A DNA stretch of 15,835 nucleotides, from positions 1-15,835 of the forward strand of contig DCVX01000023.1 of assembly GCA_002328805.1 (NCBI GenBank). Reading direction: 5' to 3'. The stretch is from Candidatus Dojkabacteria bacterium UBA2177 (lineage in GTDB: Bacteria > Patescibacteriota > Dojkabacteria > SC72). Below the pieces are notes generated by a model. That model was not told the origin of the DNA and ran no database searches. It worked only from the letters and a program-made list of their open reading frames with translations. The position numbers were made by a program, and so were the translations under genes. Below, piece after piece: positions 7,618 through 14,256 of this stretch (position 1 is the first letter of the stretch; every line of letters begins with the position of its first letter).

Positions 7618-7656
7618 ATGGAAGCTTTCTTCGTGAGTAGACTGCTTAGAGTGTAA
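7618..7656 (+). CDS. Putative 12-residue leader peptide
   Basis: The first ATG of the predicted RRM transcript opens MEAFFVSRLLRV, ending in TAA at 7654-7656. With transcription predicted to start only a few bases earlier, it would be read as a nearly leaderless ORF. Its stop codon forms the first three bases of the hairpin TAATCT-CCC-AGATTA, so a terminating ribosome would stand on that hairpin. The ORF is very short and may be chance. If real, it would be a regulatory upstream ORF. Confidence 0.3.
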   Translation: MEAFFVSRLLRV

Positions 7657-7668
7657 TCTCCCAGATTA
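7654..7668 (+). promoter_or_regulatory. Leader hairpin upstream of the RRM gene
   Basis: TAATCT and AGATTA pair perfectly around a CCC loop. It lies about 35 bases upstream of the RRM start, separated by an unstructured AT-rich run. It could affect ribosome access or be an autoregulatory binding site for the RRM protein; both are inference. Confidence 0.4.
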
Positions 7669-7703
7669 ATGGTGTAGCGAATTTAATTTTTTTAATATAA
7701 ATA

Positions 7704-7982
7704 ATGGGTAAAAAATTATTTGTAGGAAATCTTAGCTGGGACGTCAGAGACGAACAGCTTAAAGAGGTTTTCAGTGAGGTTGGTACTGTCGAAGAGGCAG
7801 TAGTAATCATCGATAGGATGAAGAACAGATCCAAAGGTTTTGGGTTTGTTACTATGTCCACCGAAGAGGAAGCTCAGAACGCATTAGAGCAAATCAACGG
7901 AAAAGAAATCGACGGAAGACCTATCAATGTTTCTGAAGCTCGAGAGCAATCTGGAGAGAGAAGATCATTTGGAGATAGATAA
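7704..7982 (+). CDS. Single RRM-domain RNA-binding protein
   Basis: This 92-residue protein is one RNA recognition motif. RNP2 is LFVGNL (5-10) and RNP1 is KGFGFVTM (44-51), with the aromatic residues that stack on RNA bases present. A final beta strand with RPINVSEAR follows, then a short Arg/Ser/Gly tail. It resembles the small bacterial RRM proteins (Rbp type) that bind single-stranded RNA and are often cold-induced. It has its own extended -10 promoter, an unusually long leader of about 90 bases for this window, no Shine-Dalgarno (an AT-only stretch precedes the ATG), and a strong terminator downstream. It is therefore a monocistronic unit, perhaps regulated through its leader. Confidence 0.93.
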   Translation: MGKKLFVGNLSWDVRDEQLKEVFSEVGTVEEAVVIIDRMKNRSKGFGFVTMSTEEEAQNALEQINGKEIDGRPINVSEAREQSGERRSFGDR

Positions 7983-8027
7983 CAAAAACAGGTTTTGGTT
8001 TTAAATCAAAACGAAAATTGTTAACTG

Positions 8028-8056
8028 AGGGGGAGTTTAGCTCCCCCTTCCTTTTT
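8028..8056 (+). terminator. Rho-independent terminator of the RRM gene
   Basis: AGGGGGAG (8028-8035) pairs with CTCCCCCT (8041-8048) across a five-base loop and is followed by TCCTTTTT. This is the clearest intrinsic terminator in the window. A weaker AT-rich imperfect hairpin (about 7993-8017) precedes it. Confidence 0.9.
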
Positions 8057-8088
8057 ACTAGGGTGTTTATTTACAAACAATTATCCCC

Positions 8089-8108
8089 AAAAAGAATCTA
8101 TTTGATTC
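8089..8108 (-). terminator. Possible weak terminator of typA
   Basis: On the minus strand GAATC-AAATA-GATTC is followed immediately by TTTTT. The five-base stem is weak, but its place about 45 bases after the typA stop fits. Confidence 0.35.
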
Positions 8109-8152
8109 GTTGGTGCTAGATACTGTGAATAGTATGAGGATTTAAACAGGGT

Positions 8153-10048
8153 TTAATCTTCTATATGTGTTTTAGCGTACTCAGTTAGATTCTTTCTTTT
8201 TGCCCACACCCTTTGTGTACTTGTTAAAAGTTTCTTTCTTAATCTAATATTCTTTGGTGTTACTTCTATAAGCTCATCATCCTTAATAAATGACAAGGCA
8301 AATTCTGTGGTCAAAAGCATTGGAGATTTAAGAGCTATCTCTGTAACCTCTGCATGTGACATCCTCACATTAGTCTTTTTTCTAGGTTTACAGGGATTTA
8401 CCTCTAAGTCATTCTCATGATTGTTTATTCCAATAATCATACCTTCGTAAACTTCTATACTCCCAGTTATGAATAACTTTCCTCTCTCTTGGATACTCAT
8501 TAGAGAGTAATCTAAAGCTGTTCCTCTCTCAGAGGAAATAATTACACCTTTACGGAAAAGGGGTGGCTCTTTTTTATATGGTATGTAGTCAATAATATAG
8601 CTATTAATTACAGCAGTTCCTTTAGTAGAGTTCATGAGAACTCTGTGTAAACCTATTAATTTCTTTGTTGGAATTCTGAAAACAAATCTGTTTGTCCCCT
8701 CTTCTTGTTCTATGTTTAATAATGTTCCTCCTCTATCACTTACCTCTTGGTTTATGACACTAAAATATTCCTCTGGTGCATCGATATTCAATTCTTCGAC
8801 TGGCTCATATTTTACCCCATCAATTTTTTTTAGAATGACTTCTGGTTTACCTAATTCAAACTCATACCCTTCTCTTCTTAATTGTTCTACGAGGATGGAG
8901 AGTTGTAATTCTCCTCTACCAGAAACGTTATAACTATTCCCTCCACTTCTTTCAATTTTAAGTCCAATATTTAAATTCTTTTCTTGTTCCAATCTCTGTT
9001 GTAGCTGTTTAGCTGTAACAAACTTACCTTCTTTTCCAACAAATGGAGAGGAATTAGCAGAGAATTTAACTTTAACAGACGGTGGTGTTATCTTTATCTC
9101 ATCTAGGGGTTGGGGATTGTCAATGCTACAGAGGGTTGCTCCGATGTCTGTTGAATCTATTCCAGTAATTGCAACAATCTCTCCTGCACTAGCACTGTCG
9201 ACTTTCTCCCAGCTAAGCCCTTCTTTAACAAAAATCTCCTTAACCCTACCCTGTTTCTTTTCAAAATTTTCCTTTTTGGAAGTTAATAATATTGGGTCAT
9301 TGGTATTAACTTCTCCATTTTCAATCTTCCCAATTAAATATCTCCCAAGGTGTTCATTATATTCTATGGATGTTATCTGCATCTGGAATGGAGCTTTAGG
9401 ATCTCCCTCTGGTGCTGGGAGGGTTTCCACAATGCCGTCTAGTATGGGAGTTAGATCTCCTTCGATGCTGTTTGGTACAAGGAGATCTCCTTGAGGAACT
9501 TCTTTCCAGACTTTTCCTTCTCTTGCTATTGCATAATATATTGGAAAATCTAGTTGTTCTTCTTCTGTTGCAAGATTAAGGAAGAGGTCTTGTGTTTTTG
9601 AGATTGTTTTTTCGATATTTGCCAATTTCTTGTCTATTTTGTTTATAACAACAATCGGTTTTAATCCAAGCTCCAATGCTCTTTTGAGAACAAATTTAGT
9701 TTGTGGCATACATCCCTCTTTAGCATCTACTAAAAGGAGGCAACTATCTGCCATGTTTAAAGTTCTCTCGACCTCTCCTCCAAAGTCTGCGTGTCCTGGC
9801 GTGTCTATGATGTTTATTTTTACTCCTTTGTATCTGACTGAGATATTTTTAGCATTGATTGTAATGCCTTTCTCTTTTTCGAGTTCTCCTACATCCAGAA
9901 TTCTCTCTTGGGTCATCTCCTCTTCATTTTCTCTAAAGAGATGTGTTTGCTTCATAAAGGCATCTACCAAGGTAGTTTTACCATGATCTACGTGCGCTAT
10001 TATTGCGACATTTCTTATGTTTTCTTTATTATCTTTTGTTTTATTCAT
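8153..10048 (-). CDS. typA: Ribosome-associated GTPase TypA/BipA
   Basis: This 631-residue translational GTPase acts on the ribosome and assists assembly and stress adaptation. GTPase motifs are in order: G1 AHVDHGKTT (18-26), the switch I region with EKGIT (59-63), G3 DTPGH (82-86) and G4 NKID (136-139). The remainder has the elongation-factor-like domains and the TypA-specific C-terminal region, including KGTAVINSYIIDYIPY, which distinguishes it from LepA and EF-G. Length is slightly above the usual 600-615. A TGC-TAGAAT extended -10 ends 12 bases before the ATG at 10048, implying a leader of about five bases and no Shine-Dalgarno. It is transcribed alone, divergent from desulfoferrodoxin. 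Confidence 0.96.
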   Translation of the reverse strand: MNKTKDNKENIRNVAIIAHVDHGKTTLVDAFMKQTHLFRENEEEMTQERILDVGELEKEKGITINAKNISVRYKGVKINIIDTPGHADFGGEVERTLNMADSCLLLVDAKEGCMPQTKFVLKRALELGLKPIVVINKIDKKLANIEKTISKTQDLFLNLATEEEQLDFPIYYAIAREGKVWKEVPQGDLLVPNSIEGDLTPILDGIVETLPAPEGDPKAPFQMQITSIEYNEHLGRYLIGKIENGEVNTNDPILLTSKKENFEKKQGRVKEIFVKEGLSWEKVDSASAGEIVAITGIDSTDIGATLCSIDNPQPLDEIKITPPSVKVKFSANSSPFVGKEGKFVTAKQLQQRLEQEKNLNIGLKIERSGGNSYNVSGRGELQLSILVEQLRREGYEFELGKPEVILKKIDGVKYEPVEELNIDAPEEYFSVINQEVSDRGGTLLNIEQEEGTNRFVFRIPTKKLIGLHRVLMNSTKGTAVINSYIIDYIPYKKEPPLFRKGVIISSERGTALDYSLMSIQERGKLFITGSIEVYEGMIIGINNHENDLEVNPCKPRKKTNVRMSHAEVTEIALKSPMLLTTEFALSFIKDDELIEVTPKNIRLRKKLLTSTQRVWAKRKNLTEYAKTHIED

Positions 10049-10060
10049 TGCAAAGGGATA

Positions 10061-10069
10061 ATTCTAGCA
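10061..10069 (-). promoter_or_regulatory. Extended -10 promoter of typA
   Basis: Minus-strand TGC-TAGAAT lies 12 bases before the ATG, so the 5' untranslated leader is expected to be only about five bases. The -35 region is weak. Confidence 0.5.
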
Positions 10070-10111
10070 CAAAGAGTATCTTTAATACAGTATAAAGATG
10101 ATTAGTATGAT

Positions 10112-10139
10112 TTGTTTGAAACTTCAGATGGGGTATACT
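10112..10139 (+). promoter_or_regulatory. Promoter of desulfoferrodoxin
   Basis: -35 TTGTTT (10112-10117) and -10 TATACT (10134-10139) are 16 bases apart. The leader of about 27 bases is almost purely A/U up to the ATG at 10174 and has no Shine-Dalgarno. Confidence 0.55.
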
Positions 10140-10173
10140 GGATATAGATAAATTTTAATATTTTTATATAAAC

Positions 10174-10557
10174 ATGACTCAGTTAAATCAAGTTTATAAA
10201 TGTGAAGTGTGTGGTAATATTGTTGAAGTGATTCATACTGGGGCGGGAACATTGGTATGTTGTAATCAACCTATGGTTTTGCAAGAAGAGCACATAGAAG
10301 ATGAGGGTTTTGAAAAGCACTTACCAGTACTTTCTTTTGAAGGGGATAAGTTGAGAGTAACGGTTGGGGAGATACTACACCCTATGGAGGAAGCACATTT
10401 CATTGAATGGATAGAATTTATTGTCGGAGACAAGGTTGAAAGGGTCTATCTTAAACCGACAGACACACCTGAAGCGGTGTTTGAGTATAACGAAGAACCT
10501 AATTACATAATTAGAGCATATTGTAATATTCATGGGCTTTGGGAATTGAGGATGTAA
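10174..10557 (+). CDS. dfx: Desulfoferrodoxin (two-iron superoxide reductase)
   Basis: The 127-residue protein reduces superoxide to peroxide without making oxygen, a defence used by anaerobes and microaerophiles. The N-terminal rubredoxin-like centre has Cys10, Cys13, Cys29 and Cys30 (CxxC and CC). The catalytic His4Cys iron site is complete: His49, His69, His75, His120 and Cys117, with Glu47 and Lys48 of the EKH motif that control superoxide binding. Length and motif spacing match classical desulfoferrodoxins. It has its own promoter; no rubredoxin or peroxidase gene lies nearby. A long GC/AT stem follows the stop codon. Confidence 0.96.
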   Translation: MTQLNQVYKCEVCGNIVEVIHTGAGTLVCCNQPMVLQEEHIEDEGFEKHLPVLSFEGDKLRVTVGEILHPMEEAHFIEWIEFIVGDKVERVYLKPTDTPEAVFEYNEEPNYIIRAYCNIHGLWELRM

Positions 10558-10570
10558 TATGGGGTTGGAA

Positions 10571-10611
10571 GGGAGCCTATATAAAGTGATGTGAAATCTA
10601 TATAGGCTCTC
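10571..10611 (+). terminator. Long stem-loop after desulfoferrodoxin
   Basis: GAGCCTATATA (10573-10583) pairs perfectly with TATATAGGCTC (10599-10609) across a 15-base loop, and two further pairs (one G-T) extend it. Only TTT follows at once, with more T-rich sequence about ten bases later, so it is an imperfect intrinsic terminator. It may also stop transcription arriving from mnmA on the other strand or protect the mRNA 3' end. Confidence 0.5.
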
Positions 10612-10645
10612 TTTGCGAGCAGTTTTGTCTTTTCTCTGTTTGGTT

Positions 10646-10741
10646 TTAATGCCTATTCTTGCCGTTTGTTTTACTAGTTGGTTTTTGTTTACTTTTCTCT
10701 TTACGTCGTTTCTGTTTTTTCGTTTTGTTTTTGTCTACCAG
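10646..10741 (-). CDS. Possible 31-residue Lys-rich peptide with CTG start
   Basis: Downstream of mnmA on the minus strand, a perfect AGGAGG (10756-10751) lies nine bases before a CTG codon that opens a 31-codon frame ending in TAA (10648-10646). The peptide is very basic, about one third Lys with several Arg, and contains KKQKRRKEKSKQK. An in-frame stop four codons upstream excludes an earlier ATG, GTG or TTG, so initiation would have to be at CTG. The strong ribosome binding site is striking in a window where almost no gene has one. The sequence is A-rich, so chance is a serious alternative. Confidence 0.25.
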   Translation of the reverse strand: MVDKNKTKKQKRRKEKSKQKPTSKTNGKNRH

Positions 10742-10820
10742 AAAACCTCACCTCCTTTTAATCTGTCGGTATGAGAAAAAAGACTCCCTATTTTATCCTA
10801 AAACGAAAAAATATTCTAGG

Positions 10821-11900
10821 CTATTTTGTAATTATTCCTCCCCCTATTACAATATCTTTGTCATAAAAAACTACTGATTGCCCAGGAGTAATTGCTCTTT
10901 GTCTTTCTTTAAATTCTACAAGAACGGTTCCTTTTGTATCTTCAATATTTGAAATTGTACAAACTGCATCTTCACTTCTATATCTTATTTTTGCTTTCAC
11001 CTTCATTGGCTTTTCTAATCCTTTAATTGCTATCCAATTGAGGTCTTCTGCTATCAGTTTGTGGGTATAGATATCTTCTTCTTTACCTACTATTACTTGG
11101 TTATTTGTAGTATCAATTTTGATAACATAAAGGGGTTCGTTTGATATCGTCTTAATACCTTTTCTTTGTCCTACAGTATATTTATGTATTCCGTTATGTT
11201 GACCTAGGATGTTGCCTTGTAAGTCAACGATATTTCCTTTCTTGAAATTTTTCTTGGTCTGATTTTGTATAAATCCACTATAGTTATTATCAGTGACAAA
11301 GCAAATCTCCTGACTGTCTTTCTTATTTGCAACAGCAAGACCGATTTTTTCTGCTATCTTTCTAACTTTTTTCTTTCTCAATTTCCCGAGTGGAAAGAGA
11401 CTTTTACTTAGTTGCTCTTGTGTTAGATTGTAAAGTACATAACTTTGATCTTTTGAAGAGTCTTTGCCTTTTTTAAGAAGGTATCTGTTATTTGTCTTCT
11501 TACTTGGTTGAACTATTTGAGCATAGTGTCCTGTTGACACATATTCAATGTCCATGGAATTTGCTCTTTTAAGAAGTTCACCAAATTTAATATGCTTGTT
11601 GCAAGCTATACATGGGTTTGGGGTTCTTCCTTTAAGGTATTCTGATATGAAGTATTGTACGACTTTTTTGTCAAAGGATTTTTTGAAATTAAAAACATAG
11701 TGAGGAATTCCTAGTTTTGAAGCAACTCTTCTCGCATCTTCTACTGCAGAGAGTGAGCAACATGTTCCGTTTTCTTCACTTACTCCGTCCCATATTTGCA
11801 TTGTAACTCCTATTACATCATAGCCTTGGTTTTTAAGAAGGTATGCAGCTACAGAGCTGTCTACTCCTCCACTCATACCTATTAAGACTTTCTTTTTCAT
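10821..11900 (-). CDS. mnmA: tRNA-specific 2-thiouridylase MnmA
   Basis: This enzyme adds sulfur to uridine 34 of the tRNAs for Lys, Glu and Gln. The ATP-binding P-loop SGGVDSS is at 10-16, the catalytic Cys97 is in NPCIACN, and the second catalytic Cys200 is in SQEICF, all at family positions. Length from the chosen ATG is 359 residues, typical for MnmA. The frame extends to an ATG at 11933, but the 11900 start puts MKKKVLIGMSGG at the normal family N-terminus. An extended -10 (TGATAAAAT) lies seven bases before it, so the mRNA is probably leaderless. It would take its sulfur from a cysteine desulfurase such as the NifS encoded about 1 kb away. Confidence 0.95.
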   Translation of the reverse strand: MKKKVLIGMSGGVDSSVAAYLLKNQGYDVIGVTMQIWDGVSEENGTCCSLSAVEDARRVASKLGIPHYVFNFKKSFDKKVVQYFISEYLKGRTPNPCIACNKHIKFGELLKRANSMDIEYVSTGHYAQIVQPSKKTNNRYLLKKGKDSSKDQSYVLYNLTQEQLSKSLFPLGKLRKKKVRKIAEKIGLAVANKKDSQEICFVTDNNYSGFIQNQTKKNFKKGNIVDLQGNILGQHNGIHKYTVGQRKGIKTISNEPLYVIKIDTTNNQVIVGKEEDIYTHKLIAEDLNWIAIKGLEKPMKVKAKIRYRSEDAVCTISNIEDTKGTVLVEFKERQRAITPGQSVVFYDKDIVIGGGIITK

Positions 11901-11907
11901 AGTTTCT

Positions 11908-11916
11908 ATTTTATCA
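11908..11916 (-). promoter_or_regulatory. Extended -10 promoter of mnmA (leaderless)
   Basis: Minus-strand TGA-TAAAAT ends seven bases before the ATG at 11900, placing transcription start essentially at the start codon. No strong -35 is seen. Confidence 0.55.
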
Positions 11917-11965
11917 AATGTGAATTGAAACAAACAGTGGTCCTATAGTATTTGGGGTTCTTTTT

Positions 11966-11974
11966 TGATATACT
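11966..11974 (+). promoter_or_regulatory. Extended -10 promoter of the small gene at 12062
   Basis: TGA-TATACT, identical to the def promoter, lies on the plus strand and is divergent from the mnmA promoter. The predicted leader is about 80 bases. Confidence 0.5.
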
Positions 11975-12061
11975 CATGATTAGATAAAGAGTGAGTAATC
12001 CTCTATTTATCTGATGTCTTGTTCTTTAAAAACCCACACGAAAAGAAAGGAGAATTATGTA

Positions 12062-12253
12062 ATGTTATCTTCCCCGAGTCTCTCTTCTCTATCAGTAATT
12101 GCAGATATTCGTAATGCGATTTTCTATTCAAAGCAAAAGGGCGAGCAGATACAAGTTGAGATAGCTGGAATCCAGCTAACTGTTGATCCAGATTCTATTC
12201 TCTCAGAGGTTGTATGCCTTTGGGAAACAGAGTTTGAGAAAAGAGAAAAATAA
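12062..12253 (+). CDS. Small hypothetical protein, 63 residues
   Basis: I do not recognise this family. The product has a Ser/Leu-rich start, a helix-like middle (IADIRNAIFYSKQKGEQ), a short beta-like stretch (IQVEIAGIQLTV) and an acidic-basic tail, with no signal peptide or membrane helix, so it should be cytoplasmic. The ATG at 12062 is chosen because AAAGGAG (12046-12052) lies nine bases upstream, one of very few Shine-Dalgarno sites in the window. An in-frame ATG at 12014 would add 16 residues but lacks such a site. An ATG-TAA pair at 12057-12062 overlaps the chosen start. It has its own promoter and shares a bidirectional terminator with nifU. Confidence 0.6.
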   Translation: MLSSPSLSSLSVIADIRNAIFYSKQKGEQIQVEIAGIQLTVDPDSILSEVVCLWETEFEKREK

Positions 12254-12282
12254 AAGATTTGTGTGGGTGTAAAGGATAAGAC

Positions 12283-12330
12283 AAAAACCAAGGTTGTAGA
12301 ATATTCTACTTAAAAATCCTTGGTTTTTTT
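12283..12330. terminator. Bidirectional terminator between the small gene and nifU
   Basis: AAAAACCAAGG (12283-12293) pairs with CCTTGGTTTTT (12318-12328), giving an 11-bp stem with T runs at the 3' side on both strands. The loop holds the perfect palindrome GTAGAATATTCTAC (12296-12309), which can form an inner hairpin. The right arm encodes the last codons of nifU on the minus strand, so the terminator overlaps that gene. Confidence 0.8.
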
Positions 12331-12693
12331 CTCTTTGTAATCCTCTATAGCATCCTTAATAGCCGCTTGTGCTAAATTAGAACAATGCATCTTAATAGGG
12401 GGAAGCCCATCTAAGGCTTCTGCCACATCCTTGTTTGTAATCTCTAAAGCTTCATCTAAAGTCTTTCCCTTTATAATTTCTGTAACCATACTACTGGTAG
12501 CAACAGCTGCACCGCATCCAAAGGTAAGAAATTTAATGTCCTCAATTACATTATCCTTAACTTTTATATACATTTTCATGATGTCTCCACACCGAGGATT
12601 TCCAACTTCCCCTATTCCATTTGCATCTTTTAACTCTCCTACATTTCTTGGGTTCATGAAATGGTCCATTACTTTATCACTATATTTTTCCAT
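12310..12693 (-). CDS. nifU: Fe-S cluster assembly scaffold, NifU/IscU N-terminal type
   Basis: The 127-residue protein is the scaffold on which [2Fe-2S] clusters are built before transfer to target proteins. The three conserved cluster cysteines are present: Cys35 (in NPRCGD, with the key Asp37), Cys60 (FGCGAAVATSS) and Cys104 (MHCSNLA, preceded by His103). It is a stand-alone IscU-like domain, without the ferredoxin and Nfu domains of full NifU. It begins 17 bases after the nifS stop with no Shine-Dalgarno, so it is translated from the CsoR-nifS-nifU transcript. The last codons form part of a bidirectional terminator. Confidence 0.95.
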   Translation of the reverse strand: MEKYSDKVMDHFMNPRNVGELKDANGIGEVGNPRCGDIMKMYIKVKDNVIEDIKFLTFGCGAAVATSSMVTEIIKGKTLDEALEITNKDVAEALDGLPPIKMHCSNLAQAAIKDAIEDYKEKKTKDF

Positions 12694-12710
12694 AATACTT
12701 TTTGTACAAA

Positions 12711-13877
12711 TTATTCTTTATTATACAGGGGAGACATTCTCCTAAGTTTTGATATGATGTCCGGTAGAACTTCTAAAAGATAATCAATCTCTTCTTCAGT
12801 ATTATCTTTTGAAAATGAAAGTCTCAAAGAACCATGAGCTGTCTCATGATCTAACCCTATTGCTAGAAGAACATGAGAAGGATCTAGGGAACCAGAAGTA
12901 CAAGCAGAACCACTAGAAGCACATATCCCAAGTCGGTCTAGCATTAGAAGGATTGATTCCCCCTCTATATATTTAAAGCACACATTTACATTCCCTGGTA
13001 ATCTTTTTTCTCGATCTCCATTTAATATTGTATCAGGGATCTTTTCCAGAATACCCTCGATACATTTCTCTCTTAAGGTCTTTACATATTCCCCCTTTTT
13101 CTCAATATTTTCTGTAGCCAACTCTATTGCTTCCCCTAGTCCCACAATATTTGCCACATTCTCTGTACTAGCTCTTTTACCTCTCTCCTGTCCTCCTCCA
13201 TGTAGAAGGTTTTCTATCCTTACGCCATTTTTAATATACAAGGCACCGATACCCTTAGGTCCATTAAATTTATGTCCAGATAGTGTAAGAAGGTCAATAT
13301 TTAATTCGTTAAGATTTATTTCGACATTGCCTACCGCTTGTACTGCATCTGTATGGAAATATATGCCCTTCTCTTTTGCTATCTCCCCAATCTCTTTAAT
13401 TGGTTCAATAGTTCCAATCTCATTGTTTGCATACATTATTGATATTAAAATTGTTTCTTTACGAATAGCTTTTTTAAGCTCTTTAATATCTACCACCCCA
13501 TTTTTTTTGACAGGTAAATATGTAACTTCAAAACCCTGTTTTTCTAAATACTCACAAGTATGAAGTACTGCATGATGCTCTATTCGAGATGTAATTATGT
13601 GATTACCCTTTTCTCTGTTAGCAAAAGCAACTCCCTTTATTGCCCAATTATCAGACTCAGTCCCAGAGTTGGTAAAAAATATTTCTTTACCATCACAACC
13701 TAAAGCTTTTGCTACTTTCTCTCTTGCACTATCTATTGCCTCTCTACTTTCTCTCCCCAATGAATATATACTTGAAGCATTACCATAGTTTTCTTTTAGG
13801 TATGGAAGCATACTTTTTAGAACTCTTTCGTCTATTTTTGTTGTTGCAGAATTGTCAAAGTAGTATAGTTTCTTCAT
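12711..13877 (-). CDS. nifS: Cysteine desulfurase (NifS/IscS)
   Basis: This 388-residue PLP enzyme converts cysteine to alanine and passes the sulfur as a persulfide. Lys203 in SGHKFNGPKG holds PLP, His101 in the EHHAVL motif stacks on the cofactor, and Cys326 in SSGSACTSG is the persulfide carrier. Length and motif order match class I desulfurases. It starts one base after the stop of the CsoR-family gene (TAA-T-ATG), implying translational coupling, and nifU follows, so sulfur is handed straight to the scaffold. It is also the likely donor for MnmA. No IscA, HscA or ferredoxin gene is in the window. Confidence 0.96.
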   Translation of the reverse strand: MKKLYYFDNSATTKIDERVLKSMLPYLKENYGNASSIYSLGRESREAIDSAREKVAKALGCDGKEIFFTNSGTESDNWAIKGVAFANREKGNHIITSRIEHHAVLHTCEYLEKQGFEVTYLPVKKNGVVDIKELKKAIRKETILISIMYANNEIGTIEPIKEIGEIAKEKGIYFHTDAVQAVGNVEINLNELNIDLLTLSGHKFNGPKGIGALYIKNGVRIENLLHGGGQERGKRASTENVANIVGLGEAIELATENIEKKGEYVKTLREKCIEGILEKIPDTILNGDREKRLPGNVNVCFKYIEGESILLMLDRLGICASSGSACTSGSLDPSHVLLAIGLDHETAHGSLRLSFSKDNTEEEIDYLLEVLPDIISKLRRMSPLYNKE

Positions 13878-13878
13878 A

Positions 13879-14145
13879 TTATTTGTTGGCTAATTTAGTT
13901 ACCTTTAAAATCTCTTCCACCATTTCTAATTTCTTTTTTTCTTGTTTTGAGTTTATAGCTTTTGCAAAGCAGTTATGTAAATGGTCTTCCATTAAAGATT
14001 GATGTGCAGATTTTAAAAGTCCAATGGCTGCTAAATTCTGTTGCATTATATCTATACAATATTCATCATTTTCTAACATTTCAATAATTTTTTCTAGAAG
14101 ACTTTTTGTTTTTTTAAAATTTGTTAAAGCTGAATCTTTTTTCAT
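13879..14145 (-). CDS. CsoR/RcnR-family metal-sensing transcriptional repressor
   Basis: The 88-residue all-helical protein matches the DUF156 repressors. The ligand pattern of copper-sensing CsoR is intact: Cys30 (EYCIDIMQQ), His55 (DHLHNC) and Cys59, with the same 25- and 4-residue spacings as M. tuberculosis CsoR C36-H61-C65. That argues for a Cu(I)-type site, although persulfide sensing through the two Cys (as in CstR) fits the sulfur genes it heads. It is the first gene of an operon with nifS and nifU, one base from nifS. The upstream promoter is overlapped by TATACC/GGTATA repeats, probably its own operator. No Shine-Dalgarno precedes the ATG. Confidence 0.9.
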   Translation of the reverse strand: MKKDSALTNFKKTKSLLEKIIEMLENDEYCIDIMQQNLAAIGLLKSAHQSLMEDHLHNCFAKAINSKQEKKKLEMVEEILKVTKLANK

Positions 14146-14221
14146 AATTGTAGTTTTTAAATTATTACAGTAATTAGGCCAAGAGATATTAGTAATTAAT
14201 TGCTCTTTTCAAATGTCTACA

Positions 14222-14256
14222 CATACACCTATACCTATACCTGTGGTGTGGGTATA
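14222..14256. promoter_or_regulatory. Candidate operator for the CsoR-family repressor
   Basis: On the plus strand CATACACC (14222-14229), TATACC (14230-14235) and TATACC (14236-14241) stand in tandem, and GGTATA (14251-14256) forms an inverted partner nine bases away. On the minus strand the core reads ATACCC-N8-GGTAT, like the ATACCC/GGGTAT half-sites of known CsoR operators. It covers the predicted start site just downstream of the -10. Confidence 0.55.

Noticed and set aside
8139..8158. Hairpin GATTAAAC/GTTTAAATC across the typA stop codon
   Set aside because: It has an AT-rich stem with a bulge and no T run, so it is unlikely to be a terminator and is probably chance in this base composition.
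9117..9986. Two long plus-strand frames opposite typA
   Set aside because: They lie fully within a well-conserved GTPase gene and have no family features.
10746..10760. Plus-strand match to the 3' end of 16S rRNA (CACCTCCTTT)
   Set aside because: Only about ten bases match, and no other rRNA sequence is near; it is simply the complement of a strong Shine-Dalgarno site.
10659..10877. Plus-strand frame of 72 codons between desulfoferrodoxin and mnmA
   Set aside because: It starts with TTG without a ribosome site, is rich in Phe/Leu because it reads the pyrimidine-rich strand, and runs into the end of mnmA.
11901..11933. Upstream ATG for mnmA
   Set aside because: It adds 11 residues not found in the family, and the extended -10 lies between the two ATGs.
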